Shown here piece by piece: positions 1 to 8,665 of a stretch of DNA of 64,000 nucleotides. The stretch lies in the NCBI GenBank assembly GCA_040755055.1, contig JBFMBS010000018.1, positions 1 through 64,000 on the forward strand, read 5' to 3'. Position 1 is the stretch's first letter. Each line of letters starts with the position of its first letter. The DNA comes from DYJK01 sp040755055 (lineage in GTDB: Bacteria > Bacteroidota > Ignavibacteria > Ignavibacteriales > Melioribacteraceae). Position numbers and translations under genes: made by a program. Below the pieces are notes generated by a model. That model saw only the letters and a program-made list of their open reading frames with translations, searched no databases and had not been told where the DNA came from.

Positions 1-375
1 ACTACTCACTGAAACAGACAACACTATTTCAAAGAACTAATTGTTTCCGTAAAAAGAATTATTTATCAAAAAAAACACACACAATACTTAAAAATATGTT
101 TTACTAACTGTATTTTTCAGATGGTTCTCTGTTCATACACTGAATATTAAAAGCAGCCGAAGAATAAAATAATTATTGAAACTCCATTTTATTTACTCAC
201 CTTACGCAAGGTTTTCCCAAAGGATTCCTCCGGAAAATCGATGTTGAAAAAACTTTGGTTTGTAAAACTATTTTTCTATAAAAAATGAAAAATATACTGG
301 TCATACCCAAACCTTGCGTAACATATGTATTTAGAATAAATTGCCCACTAAAATTTCACAATCAAAAGGTGGCAA
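1..375. other. Intergenic leader with inverted repeat
   Basis: No convincing gene. The one short reading frame here (285-473) overlaps the MFS gene start and has no coding character. A 13-bp perfect inverted repeat, TTACGCAAGGTTT at 202-214 and its complement at 309-321, bounds about 120 bp; it may be a small decayed mobile element or a leader structure. The stretch is otherwise AT-rich and presumably carries the promoter for the MFS gene, but no promoter could be fixed with confidence. Confidence 0.5.
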
Positions 376-1890
376 ATGTCCAAACCCCGTTTATCCTTTT
401 GGCAAATTTGGAATATGAGTTTTGGTTTTTTAGGAATTCAATTCGGATTCGCTCTACAAAATGCAAATGTTAGCAGAATATTTGAAACCTTAGGTGCTGA
501 GATAGATAAGATACCAATACTATGGATTGCTGCACCGATAACGGGACTAATTGTTCAGCCAATCATTGGACACATGAGCGATAAAACATGGAACCGGCTT
601 GGAAGAAGAAGGCCATATTTTTTAAGCGGTGCTATTTTAGCTTCGTTGGCGATTTTAATTATGCCTAACTCTCCTTATTTATGGTTTGCAGCCGGTATGT
701 TATGGATAATGGACGCTTCAATTAATATTTCTATGGAACCGTTCCGTGCTTTCGTTGGCGATATGCTTCCTTCCGAACAGCGCACGACCGGTTTTTCGAT
801 GCAAAGTTTTTTTATTGGTACCGGCGCTATTGTTGCTTCAGCACTTCCGTATGTTTTGACTAATTGGCTTGGAATATCTAACACAGCACCCGAAGGAGTA
901 ATACCTGAATCTGTTAAATTCTCGTTTTATGTGGGTGGCTTAGTTTTTTTCTTAGCTGTATTATGGACTGTGTTACGGTCCAAAGAATATTCGCCAGAAG
1001 AATTAAAAGCATTTGCCGATGAAGAAAAAAAATCTGCTGCCGCAAACAATAGAAACTACTCTGAAGAGCCGACCAGTCATAAATTACTTTATCGTAACGG
1101 ATTAATCTGGATAGTTGCCGGGTTGATACTACTTCTTTTATTCAATTATTACATTTATATCGATTTGGGTTTGATTGTACTATTCGGAGGAATAAGTGTT
1201 TTCGGCCTTTTACAATTGACAGCCGGTTATCTAACTGCCGGTAAAAGAAAAAATGGATTCGTTGAAGTAATAAATGATCTTTACAAAATGCCTAAAACGA
1301 TGGTCCAGCTCGCATACGTACAATTCTTTTCATGGTTTGCTTTGTTTGCAATGTGGATCTACACTACACCGGCAGTTACGCATCATATTTATGGCGCTAC
1401 GGATAATACATCCGAACTCTATAATGAAGGTGCAAATTGGGTTGGTGTTTTGATGGCAGTATATAATGGTTTTGCCGCAGTTATGGCTTTTGCTATTATG
1501 TGGATTGCAAAAAAGACAAACAGAAAGTTTGTTCATATGCTAAGTTTAATAATCGGAGGGATTGGCTTAACATCATTTTATTTTATTAAAGATCCTCAAT
1601 TGCTTTTAATATCAGAATTAGGAATTGGATTAGCATGGGCTTCAATACTTGCGATGCCGTATGCAATACTAACCGGTTCACTTCCGGCACACAAGATGGG
1701 TGTTTACATGGGGATTTTTAATTTCTTCATTGTAATACCGCAGATTACTGCTGCCGCAATACTTGGATTTTTTGTGCGGACATTATTTGGCAATGAAGCT
1801 ATTTATGCTTTGCTGCTCGGCGGCTTTTCGATGTTCGTTGCTGCACTTCTTGTCTTGTTGGTAAAGGATGTTGATGAGGTAAAAAAATAA
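376..1890 (+). CDS. MFS transporter, SLC45/sugar-cation symporter-like
   Basis: A 504-residue, strongly hydrophobic polytopic membrane protein that probably imports a sugar or glycoside with a cation. The loop GHMSDKTWNRLGRRRPY at about residues 73-89 matches the MFS signature between helices 2 and 3, in the RxGRRRP form typical of SLC45 and glycoside-pentoside-hexuronide-type symporters. About 12 transmembrane segments are apparent, with a charged cytoplasmic loop near residues 205-240. The ATG is preceded by AAGGTGG at 366-372, closer than usual but the only Shine-Dalgarno-like sequence. It converges on the secreted-protein gene, sharing a terminator hairpin. A paralogue of the same type lies at 2768-4036. 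The substrate cannot be told from sequence. Confidence 0.85.
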   Translation: MSKPRLSFWQIWNMSFGFLGIQFGFALQNANVSRIFETLGAEIDKIPILWIAAPITGLIVQPIIGHMSDKTWNRLGRRRPYFLSGAILASLAILIMPNSPYLWFAAGMLWIMDASINISMEPFRAFVGDMLPSEQRTTGFSMQSFFIGTGAIVASALPYVLTNWLGISNTAPEGVIPESVKFSFYVGGLVFFLAVLWTVLRSKEYSPEELKAFADEEKKSAAANNRNYSEEPTSHKLLYRNGLIWIVAGLILLLLFNYYIYIDLGLIVLFGGISVFGLLQLTAGYLTAGKRKNGFVEVINDLYKMPKTMVQLAYVQFFSWFALFAMWIYTTPAVTHHIYGATDNTSELYNEGANWVGVLMAVYNGFAAVMAFAIMWIAKKTNRKFVHMLSLIIGGIGLTSFYFIKDPQLLLISELGIGLAWASILAMPYAILTGSLPAHKMGVYMGIFNFFIVIPQITAAAILGFFVRTLFGNEAIYALLLGGFSMFVAALLVLLVKDVDEVKK

Positions 1891-1899
1891 TTTTAATAA

Positions 1900-1935
1900 T
1901 AATGGAAAGCCTATTAAAATCAGGCTTTCCCATTA
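1900..1935. terminator. Bidirectional intrinsic terminator
   Basis: An imperfect hairpin, AATGGAAAGCCT pairing with AGGCTTTCCCATT with one bulge around a 9-nt loop, sits between the convergent MFS and secreted-protein genes. AT-rich tracts flank both sides. The stop codon of the minus-strand gene lies inside the distal arm. Confidence 0.6.
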
Positions 1936-2766
1936 TTTTGTCCTTGCTAACTCAACATTGATTACAAAATCATCAAGGAATTTTTCCCTCGAGTTCCTGA
2001 AATCAAAAAATCTTACAAGTACAACCCTTCCAATTTCATTTGAAGTTTCTACAAAGAGTGTTTCACTTATTTTATAATCCTTTTCCATATACCAATCAAT
2101 GTTATTTTGTTTCCAATTTCCATCAAGACATCTTTTTATTTCATCACATTGATAATCAAACTTATTTTTTGCTTCGGCGAAATCATTTCCTCCATAAACT
2201 TGTGATATATAATTTCCAGTTTCTTCATCAAGAAAGGAATCGATAGACTTAGGAAATTTTATTAATTGATAATCCGGATCGTAGGAATTTTCCAAAAGAA
2301 GAAAATATGCTTTGCTGTGCGCAGTCAAGTAATGTAGAATGGAGCAAAAAGTAGAATCTCCCTGATATCTAAGTGAATTGGCAGAAGCAAATGCGTATTG
2401 AAAAGTGTATCCACCGATAGAGGACGAATCACCTACGATGTAGAGCAGCCAATTACCGGATTCAGGAATTTTACTGATTATACTTGCAATGTTGGACCGG
2501 CTATCAGCGCTCTGTTTGAATATTTCACCTTTAGGAGATACAAAAAATAATTTTGGCAAAAAGCTATCCGATTGAACTATGAGATTAACTGCTTCCCCCT
2601 GGTAAAAAGAAATTTCATATCCGTCATATCTGCCGAAATCAAGTTTGTATTTATCGGTCAAATCCAGACTTCCTTTAGTTTCATTAAATTCAATATTATA
2701 CTGAGGATATGATACCGAAAGAAAAAAAAGAAAATAAAATAAACCGATAAATATTTTTTTATGCAT
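1933..2766 (-). CDS. Secreted protein with PPC-like beta domain
   Basis: A 277-residue protein with an N-terminal signal peptide (KK followed by a hydrophobic stretch to about residue 20), so probably periplasmic or exported. Residues about 45-130 look like the bacterial pre-peptidase C-terminal (PPC) beta-sandwich: a GEAVNLIVQSD strand, a LFFVSPKGE turn, a GNWLLYIVG strand and a final GGYTFQY strand. The rest, rich in aromatic and charged residues, is not recognised. It starts 1 nt after the stop of the upstream MFS gene, so the two are very likely cotranscribed and perhaps translationally coupled. No catalytic motif was seen; the function is unknown. Confidence 0.6.
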   Translation of the reverse strand: MHKKIFIGLFYFLFFLSVSYPQYNIEFNETKGSLDLTDKYKLDFGRYDGYEISFYQGEAVNLIVQSDSFLPKLFFVSPKGEIFKQSADSRSNIASIISKIPESGNWLLYIVGDSSSIGGYTFQYAFASANSLRYQGDSTFCSILHYLTAHSKAYFLLLENSYDPDYQLIKFPKSIDSFLDEETGNYISQVYGGNDFAEAKNKFDYQCDEIKRCLDGNWKQNNIDWYMEKDYKISETLFVETSNEIGRVVLVRFFDFRNSREKFLDDFVINVELARTK

Positions 2767-2767
2767 G

Positions 2768-4036
2768 TTAATGTCCGGCTGGAATAGTTTTACTTTTCAT
2801 TCTTGAAGAAGCAGTATCTTTAACCATAAACCATAGTAATGCCGAAATTAGAAGTGCAGCAAAGCTGATTATGAAAATAACATTCTTGTCGCTTGAATTT
2901 TGAATGAATGTTCCCAAAACTAAACTAGCAAATAATTGAGGTAACACAACGGATAGGTTAAAAATTCCCATAAATAATCCCATCCGGTTTTTATTAACTT
3001 TTTCAGACATAATTGCAAATGGAAGACTTACAATAGCTGCCCAGCCAATTCCGCAAACTGCCATGAATAACCAAACTAAAAATGATGTTGAACCAAAGAA
3101 AACAATTCCTAAATATCCTAACGACATAATTGAAACAGCGATAATATGGGTTTTAATACGTCCGATTTTTTCCGTGACCGGTTCTAAAACCAAAGCCGGT
3201 AACAATGCACCTACCGCATTCAGAATTAAGAATGAAATTGATAATGTTATACCAATTTGTTCACTATCAGTCGTAATTTTTTGTTCAACATATCCAATCA
3301 TATAAACAAACATAGTTTGAACGCCTATCCAGGAGAATGAATGAGCAAAAAGCAGTTTTAAATATTGATTCCAGTCAGTCTTTGCACTTGGCTCCCCTTC
3401 CTTATCCGATTGGGCAGTTTTTAATTCTCTCGTTTCAACAATAAACAACATCGGTATAATGGAAAATGCAAGTACAAGAAAAACACCAAAGTAGATTAAA
3501 AAATAATTCCCGAAAATTGCACCGATTGCATAAGCAAGTACACCAAACGATCCCGATATGGTTTGCATCCATGTATAACCTTTTGTTCGCGGCACACCGT
3601 CTGGGGTAACATCAGCAATTATTGAGCGTGTTGGATTAAAGCTGATATTAATAGCGAGATCAAGGGTAAGAGCTACGCAAACCGCTACAATAATTATACT
3701 GCTCATTCCAAAGAAATTACTTATTACATCAATGTTAGGGAGTGCAAATAACATCAATGCAGCTAATGAACCTCCGATTAAAATAAATGGTCTTCTCCTT
3801 CCTCCCCAGAACCAAACATTATCGCTTATCAATCCAATAATCGGTTGGCCGATAATTCCGGCTAACGGTCCGGCTGCCCAAACAAATCCGATTTCATGTA
3901 AATCAAGGTTATATTTGGTTCTCATCAGCCAGCTTAAAGCAGCAATTTGAATTGATAAAGCAAAACCCATGGCAGTTGCCGGCAAACTCAAAACAGAATA
4001 GAAAACATTTGATAATTTTTTTTGGATTTCTAACAT
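2768..4036 (-). CDS. MFS transporter, SLC45-like
   Basis: A 422-residue polytopic inner-membrane protein. GLISDNVWFWGGRRRPF near residues 65-81 is the same helix 2-3 signature seen in the MFS protein at 376-1890, and the AINISFNPTRSIIADVTPDG stretch corresponds to that protein's SINISMEPFRAFVGDMLP, so the two are paralogues. It lacks the long central cytoplasmic insert and is about 80 residues shorter. The likely role is cation-coupled uptake of a sugar or related solute. It is followed directly by the secreted-protein gene. The paralogue is the nearest plus-strand gene, so the locus holds two transporters of one family in convergent orientation. Confidence 0.85.
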   Translation of the reverse strand: MLEIQKKLSNVFYSVLSLPATAMGFALSIQIAALSWLMRTKYNLDLHEIGFVWAAGPLAGIIGQPIIGLISDNVWFWGGRRRPFILIGGSLAALMLFALPNIDVISNFFGMSSIIIVAVCVALTLDLAINISFNPTRSIIADVTPDGVPRTKGYTWMQTISGSFGVLAYAIGAIFGNYFLIYFGVFLVLAFSIIPMLFIVETRELKTAQSDKEGEPSAKTDWNQYLKLLFAHSFSWIGVQTMFVYMIGYVEQKITTDSEQIGITLSISFLILNAVGALLPALVLEPVTEKIGRIKTHIIAVSIMSLGYLGIVFFGSTSFLVWLFMAVCGIGWAAIVSLPFAIMSEKVNKNRMGLFMGIFNLSVVLPQLFASLVLGTFIQNSSDKNVIFIISFAALLISALLWFMVKDTASSRMKSKTIPAGH

Positions 4037-4097
4037 GAGTGCCTCTCTTGTTTCAGTGTTGTGTAAAAATAGAAAAACTGTACTTAATTCCGAAAAA

Positions 4098-4847
4098 TTA
4101 AAATTTGACTTTTTTTAGTAATGTCTCGTACCCGAAAGTAATTGATTCACGCATAATTGGAATATTTGGTAAACGAAATTTCGGAAGACCGAATCTTAAA
4201 CTATATATAGGCCTGAACAAAAACATTTCCTTCTTCACAGTTTGGAAATTTTTATAAGCGCATAGATACTCAAAACCGTTGATCGACATACCGGTACTAT
4301 AGTGAAGTTTTATTTCGTCAACGTAATCATATTTCTCACCCAGAATGCTCGCAAAGACTTTTAATAATTTCCTTGGCAGCAGATGTAAATAAGGAATTAC
4401 TTTCAAGAAACTTTTAGCAATTTGCTGATGACCGGCAAAAGGAGAATACTTAGGCGGAAAACTGATAAATAGATGACCGTTGTTTTTTAACATTGCGTCG
4501 AGATTATCAAATGCCGAATATTTATCGTGAACATGTTCGATTACTTCCCTCATGATTATAACATCAAATTGTTCATTTATTTTTGAAGGGAGTGAATAAT
4601 CAGCAATATCGCCGACATGAACAATCAAACGGTCATTTTTTTGTTTGGCTATCTCAGCCCGTTCTTTACTAATCTCAATACCGACAACATGGATGCCGAG
4701 CTCCATTAACACATCCATTAGACCGCCTTCGGCACAACCAACCTCAAGCACCGAACATTTGTGAAAATTAGGGATATATTTTTGAAGGTATGGTAGTAAA
4801 TAATTTTTTGTGTATTCTTTTTGTTCGTAAAAGTGTTTCTCTGCCAT
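4098..4847 (-). CDS. Class I SAM-dependent methyltransferase
   Basis: A 249-residue cytoplasmic protein with a Methyltransf_11/23-type Rossmann fold. Motif I is VLEVGCAEGGL (about residues 34-44), followed by the acidic VVGIEIS that contacts the SAM ribose, the HVGDIADY loop, and the motif IV-like DVIIMREVIEHV. The C-terminal third (ISFPPKYSPFAGHQQ and onward) resembles methyltransferases acting on lipids, quinones or glycan precursors, but no substrate can be assigned. It lies 61 bp upstream of the MFS gene in the same direction and is divergent from smpB across a 150-bp intergenic space that must hold both promoters. Confidence 0.8.
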   Translation of the reverse strand: MAEKHFYEQKEYTKNYLLPYLQKYIPNFHKCSVLEVGCAEGGLMDVLMELGIHVVGIEISKERAEIAKQKNDRLIVHVGDIADYSLPSKINEQFDVIIMREVIEHVHDKYSAFDNLDAMLKNNGHLFISFPPKYSPFAGHQQIAKSFLKVIPYLHLLPRKLLKVFASILGEKYDYVDEIKLHYSTGMSINGFEYLCAYKNFQTVKKEMFLFRPIYSLRFGLPKFRLPNIPIMRESITFGYETLLKKVKF

Positions 4848-4998
4848 AGAAATATTTTTTGTGATTTTAATTTTTCTCTTACATCAAAGATAATGTTTAC
4901 CCGTTCTACACAAAAATAATTTGTTAAAAATTTGAAATCGGATATTTTCTTGCATTTATTTAGCTATAGAAATAAATTTTGTCGGCAATTTTTGACTT

Positions 4999-5454
4999 AT
5001 GTCTGAAAATATCACTGAAAAGAATATAACATCTAACAAGAAAGCAAAACATGACTATTTCATTTTACAGACTTATGAAGCCGGTATTGCACTTGTAGGT
5101 ACTGAAGTTAAATCATTGCGCCAGGGTAAAGCTAATTTGGTTGATAGTTATGCCTTAATCAAAAATGGAGAAGTATGGTTAATAAATTCAAATATTTCTA
5201 CTTATGATCAAGGCTCAATTAATAACCATGAACCGGTAAGAGAACGCAAATTACTTCTAAAGAAAAATGAAATAAGAAAATTGAATAAAGCTGTTTCAGA
5301 AAAAGGTAATACTTTAATACCACTAAGATTATATTTCAAAGAAGGAAAAGTTAAAGTTGAAATAGCAGTTGCAACCGGCAAAAGACAATATGATAAACGG
5401 GAAGACATTGCTAAGCGAGACATAAACAGAGAACTTAAAAGGAGATTCAAATAG
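4999..5454 (+). CDS. smpB: SsrA-binding protein SmpB
   Basis: A 151-residue protein that binds tmRNA and delivers it to stalled ribosomes for trans-translation. It has the family's usual length and landmarks: an N-terminal NKKAKHDYFI, the GIALVGTEVKSLRQGKANLVDSY core, KLLLKKNEI, LIPLRLYFKEGKVKVEIAVATGK and a basic C-terminal tail (KREDIAKRDINRELKRRFK) that reaches the decoding centre. tyrS begins 9 nt after its stop, so the two are probably one transcript. No ssrA (tmRNA) gene was found in the window. Confidence 0.97.
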   Translation: MSENITEKNITSNKKAKHDYFILQTYEAGIALVGTEVKSLRQGKANLVDSYALIKNGEVWLINSNISTYDQGSINNHEPVRERKLLLKKNEIRKLNKAVSEKGNTLIPLRLYFKEGKVKVEIAVATGKRQYDKREDIAKRDINRELKRRFK

Positions 5455-5463
5455 GAGCTGATA

Positions 5464-6696
5464 TTGAGTAAAAAAAGTTTGTTTCCGCCGCTTAACGAAC
5501 AAATCGATCTGATAAAAAGAGGTACGTCTGAAATTATTCCAGAAGAAGAGTTAATTCAGAAATTAGAAAGATCAATAAAAGAAAACATCCCATTAAAAAT
5601 TAAATTAGGCTGTGATCCAACAAGACCTGATTTGCATTTAGGTCATTCTGTTGTTCTAAGAAAGTTAGCACAGTTCCAGGAACTCGGCCATCAAGCAATT
5701 CTAATAATTGGTGACTTCACCGGAATGATTGGTGATCCATCCGGGAGAAATTCGGCACGTCCCCCACTATCTTTTGAAGAAGCTCGCGAAAATGGGAAAT
5801 CCTACTTTGAACAAGCATCTAAAATATTACACCCGGAAAAGACTAAAATTGTTTATAACTCCGAGTGGCTTGGTAAAATGGATTTTGCAGAAGTAATTAA
5901 ACTTTCGTCAAAATACACTGTTGCTAGGATGCTTGAAAGGGATGACTTTACAAAACGATTAAAAAGCGGAATACCGATCAGCATGCATGAAATACTTTAC
6001 CCTTTGGCTCAAGCTATGGATTCTGTTGCAATAGAAAGTGATGTTGAACTTGGAGGGACTGATCAGAAATTTAACTTATTAGTTGGTAGAGATATCCAGA
6101 GAGAATTTAACATTGCTCCACAAGTTATATTAACAATGCCTTTATTAGTTGGAACCGATGGTGTTGAAAAGATGAGTAAGTCGCTTGATAACTATATAGG
6201 TATTAACGAATCACCGAAAGAAATTTACGGGAAGACGCTTTCTATACCTGATAATTTAATATATGATTACTTTCTATTAGCCACCGATGTTAGTAAAGAT
6301 GAGCTAAAGTTAATCAAGGAAAATATTGCAAATCAATCGGTTAATCCGCGTGACATTAAGAGAAAATTAGCAAGAAAACTTGTTGCGATGTATCATAATA
6401 CTGAAGCTTCTGAAGAAGCTGAGCGTGAATTCGATAATATCTTTGTGAAGAAGGGACTCCCTGATGAAGTGCCTGAATATCATATTGACAGACTCAAAAA
6501 TGAATTTGATATACTGGATTTGATTGTAAATGTCGGCTTTGCTCCATCTAAAAGCGAGGCAAGAAGGTTGGTCGTACAAGGCGGCGTAAGCATAGATGGT
6601 GATAAAATCTCCGATATAAAAGAAATAATTAAGATAGATAAAGAAAAAATTTTAAAAGTAGGTAAAAGAAATTTCGTAAAACTAATTTGTAAATAA
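5464..6696 (+). CDS. tyrS: Tyrosyl-tRNA synthetase
   Basis: A 410-residue class Ic aminoacyl-tRNA synthetase that charges tRNA-Tyr. The ATP-binding HIGH-type motif is HLGH in DLHLGHSVVL (about residues 57-66), the KMSKS loop is intact (VEKMSKSLDN), and a C-terminal S4 RNA-binding domain (APSKSEARRLVVQGGVSIDG) follows, as in the TyrZ-like bacterial branch. The start is TTG, supported by the spacing after smpB and by AGGAGCTGA just upstream. The arginine decarboxylase follows after 21 nt with a strong ribosome-binding site. Confidence 0.97.
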   Translation: MSKKSLFPPLNEQIDLIKRGTSEIIPEEELIQKLERSIKENIPLKIKLGCDPTRPDLHLGHSVVLRKLAQFQELGHQAILIIGDFTGMIGDPSGRNSARPPLSFEEARENGKSYFEQASKILHPEKTKIVYNSEWLGKMDFAEVIKLSSKYTVARMLERDDFTKRLKSGIPISMHEILYPLAQAMDSVAIESDVELGGTDQKFNLLVGRDIQREFNIAPQVILTMPLLVGTDGVEKMSKSLDNYIGINESPKEIYGKTLSIPDNLIYDYFLLATDVSKDELKLIKENIANQSVNPRDIKRKLARKLVAMYHNTEASEEAEREFDNIFVKKGLPDEVPEYHIDRLKNEFDILDLIVNVGFAPSKSEARRLVVQGGVSIDGDKISDIKEIIKIDKEKILKVGKRNFVKLICK

Positions 6697-6717
6697 TAAT
6701 TCCAGGAGGAACAAAAA

Positions 6718-7263
6718 TTGTACGTACCAACAAGAATCTTTTTTACCAAAGGTGTAGGTAAACACAAAGAATATCTTGCATCATTCGAACTTGCACTAAG
6801 AAACGCCGGTATTGAAATATGCAATCTTGTATCAGTCAGCAGTATTTTCCCGGTTGGCGCAAAAACAATTACTAGAACTCAAGGACTAAAATCGTTAAAG
6901 CCGGGACAAATAACACACTGTGTGATGGCGAGAAACTCAACAAACGAACCCAACCGACTTATTGCTTCTTCTTTAGGAGTTGCAATACCCGCTGATAAAG
7001 GTATGTACGGGTATTTGTCAGAACATCATCCTTATGGTGAGACAGAAAAAGTAGCCGGTGATTATGCCGAGGACCTTGCTGCTACAATGTTGGCTACTAC
7101 CCTAGGGATTGAATTTGACGCCGGACGTGCTTGGAATGAAAGAGAACAAGTTTATAAAATGTCCGGTAAAATAGTTCGTTCATTTAACGTTACTCAATCT
7201 GCCCAAGGTGATAAAAACGGCCTTTGGACAACTGTGATTGCAGTCGGCGTTTTATTACCATAA
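6718..7263 (+). CDS. pdaD: Pyruvoyl-dependent arginine decarboxylase
   Basis: A 181-residue proenzyme that self-cleaves between two serines to form a pyruvoyl cofactor and decarboxylates arginine to agmatine, feeding polyamine synthesis or acid resistance. The cleavage site is visible as VSSIFP (Ser41-Ser42), with the glycine-rich GLKSLKPGQ and the C-terminal core AEDLAATMLATTLG. The length matches the archaeal, chlamydial and Chlorobi-type family. The TTG start is supported by CCAGGAGGAAC at 6703-6713. It is the last gene of the smpB–tyrS cluster and ends at a terminator shared with the thiamin operon. Nothing nearby uses agmatine, so the pathway link is inferred. Confidence 0.93.
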   Translation: MYVPTRIFFTKGVGKHKEYLASFELALRNAGIEICNLVSVSSIFPVGAKTITRTQGLKSLKPGQITHCVMARNSTNEPNRLIASSLGVAIPADKGMYGYLSEHHPYGETEKVAGDYAEDLAATMLATTLGIEFDAGRAWNEREQVYKMSGKIVRSFNVTQSAQGDKNGLWTTVIAVGVLLP

Positions 7264-7274
7264 ATTAATATGAA

Positions 7275-7300
7275 GGCGGTTATTCTTATAACCGCTCTTT
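7275..7300. terminator. Bidirectional intrinsic terminator
   Basis: A perfect 8-bp stem, GCGGTTAT/ATAACCGC (7276-7283 and 7288-7295) with a TCTT loop, lies between the convergent arginine decarboxylase and symporter genes and is followed by a short T run on the plus strand. The symporter stop codon is inside the hairpin. Confidence 0.7.
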
Positions 7301-8665
7301 CATCAAACCGTAGATGTGAATAATCAAACCGACTGAAAGACCAATTATCATCGGTTCAATTACTGACACATATTCATTAGCAGAAATTTTTTGAATAATT
7401 GCCCAGATTAAACTAGCAGCGGTCGCTGTTATTATTTCAACTAAAGCTATACTTCCTTTAATTTTGAAACCTTCATAATAAGCACCGCCTATCAACAATA
7501 TTATTCCCGGGATACATATACTCCCTACTGTAAACCAAATTTGAACAACTGATTGAATACTATAAGCTAGTAGTATGGCAATTATGACGGAGATGATTAT
7601 GCCAATTCTTGTTAGTTGAATATTCTTTTTCTTATCAACGTTTGAATAAATGATCTTTGTTAAATCTCTGCTGAAAGTTGTTCCGCTTAAGAATAAAAAA
7701 CTGTTAGCGGTTGATAGTATAGTAGCAAAAAGTGCTGCGTAGAATAAACCTTTGGCACCGCTATCCAAAATCGTTTCAGCATATACCGGGAAAGCAAAAA
7801 CCGGATTATCAATATTAGGTAAAGTTGCTCTTGCGAATAAACCGGTAGAATTTGTTAAGAAATCAAAAAGCAACCATAGTATTACTGAAATTAATATCCC
7901 ATACTTGGCAGTTCTACCATCTTTTGCTGAATAACATCTCTGGTGAAATCCAGGATCAGCGAAAGTCCATAAAGCAATTAAGAACCAAACAATCATTTGC
8001 AGAGGAGTAATATTACCGGTTAATGAAAGGTGTTCTTTCGGTAATGAAGAAACTATCTCTCCATAACTGCCGATCTTTGATAACGAAACTAATACAATTA
8101 AAATAAAGCCGATGAACATTACAAAAAATTGAAATACATCTGTATAGAGATCGGATTTGAAGCCGCTCTTTAATAAATAAACAGAAGAAAGTAATGAGGC
8201 AATAATCAGGGAAATAAATAAATCTAATTTGAATATAAGTTGTATTATACTTGCAACCATCAATAAGTACGGGGCCGGAGAAACCAAAACAAAAATTAAT
8301 ATGGATGATGCGACCGCAGTTTTTCTGCCATATACAGTCTCAATTTTCTCAGGTATTGTAAATAAAGAGGCATCTCTAATTTTGCCGGCAAGTAAAAAAG
8401 CGAAGAGAATCGCGAATATGTAATAAGGCAACCCTTGCGTAGTCCAGCTTGATATGCCGTAACGATAAGCAAACTCGCCTATTCCTAATATTCCTCCATA
8501 CCAGGTCGATACATTGGTGAAGATAAAAAGCAGCAAGCCAACTTTTCTATTTGAGAGAAAGAAATCGGACTCACTTGCATCAGTTTTGGTTAATAGTCCA
8601 ATCAATAAAAGGATTAAAAAAAATGAAAGTATAATAATTATATCTATCGAGCTAAAAGAGACCAT
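7286..8665 (-). CDS. Sodium:solute symporter, probable thiamin transporter
   Basis: A 459-residue SSS-family membrane protein with about 13 hydrophobic segments. It shows the family's N-terminal pattern (FFLSNRKVGLLLFIFTNVSTWYGGILGIGEFAYRYGI, here described in pieces: the SNRKVG loop, then a GILGIGEFAY helix) and the central ALWTFADPGFHQRCYSAKD loop. Its ATG overlaps the end of the thiamin pyrophosphokinase gene by 14 nt, and both sit behind a TPP riboswitch, so the best reading is Na+-coupled inner-membrane uptake of thiamin or a thiamin precursor. SSS proteins with TPP-riboswitch context (ThiV) are known. The substrate is inferred from context only. Confidence 0.8.
   Translation of the reverse strand: MVSFSSIDIIIILSFFLILLLIGLLTKTDASESDFFLSNRKVGLLLFIFTNVSTWYGGILGIGEFAYRYGISSWTTQGLPYYIFAILFAFLLAGKIRDASLFTIPEKIETVYGRKTAVASSILIFVLVSPAPYLLMVASIIQLIFKLDLFISLIIASLLSSVYLLKSGFKSDLYTDVFQFFVMFIGFILIVLVSLSKIGSYGEIVSSLPKEHLSLTGNITPLQMIVWFLIALWTFADPGFHQRCYSAKDGRTAKYGILISVILWLLFDFLTNSTGLFARATLPNIDNPVFAFPVYAETILDSGAKGLFYAALFATILSTANSFLFLSGTTFSRDLTKIIYSNVDKKKNIQLTRIGIIISVIIAILLAYSIQSVVQIWFTVGSICIPGIILLIGGAYYEGFKIKGSIALVEIITATAASLIWAIIQKISANEYVSVIEPMIIGLSVGLIIHIYGLMKERL

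Noticed and set aside
285..473. A 62-aa plus-strand reading frame before the MFS gene
   Set aside because: It overlaps the MFS start in another frame, lacks a ribosome-binding site and looks like no protein family.
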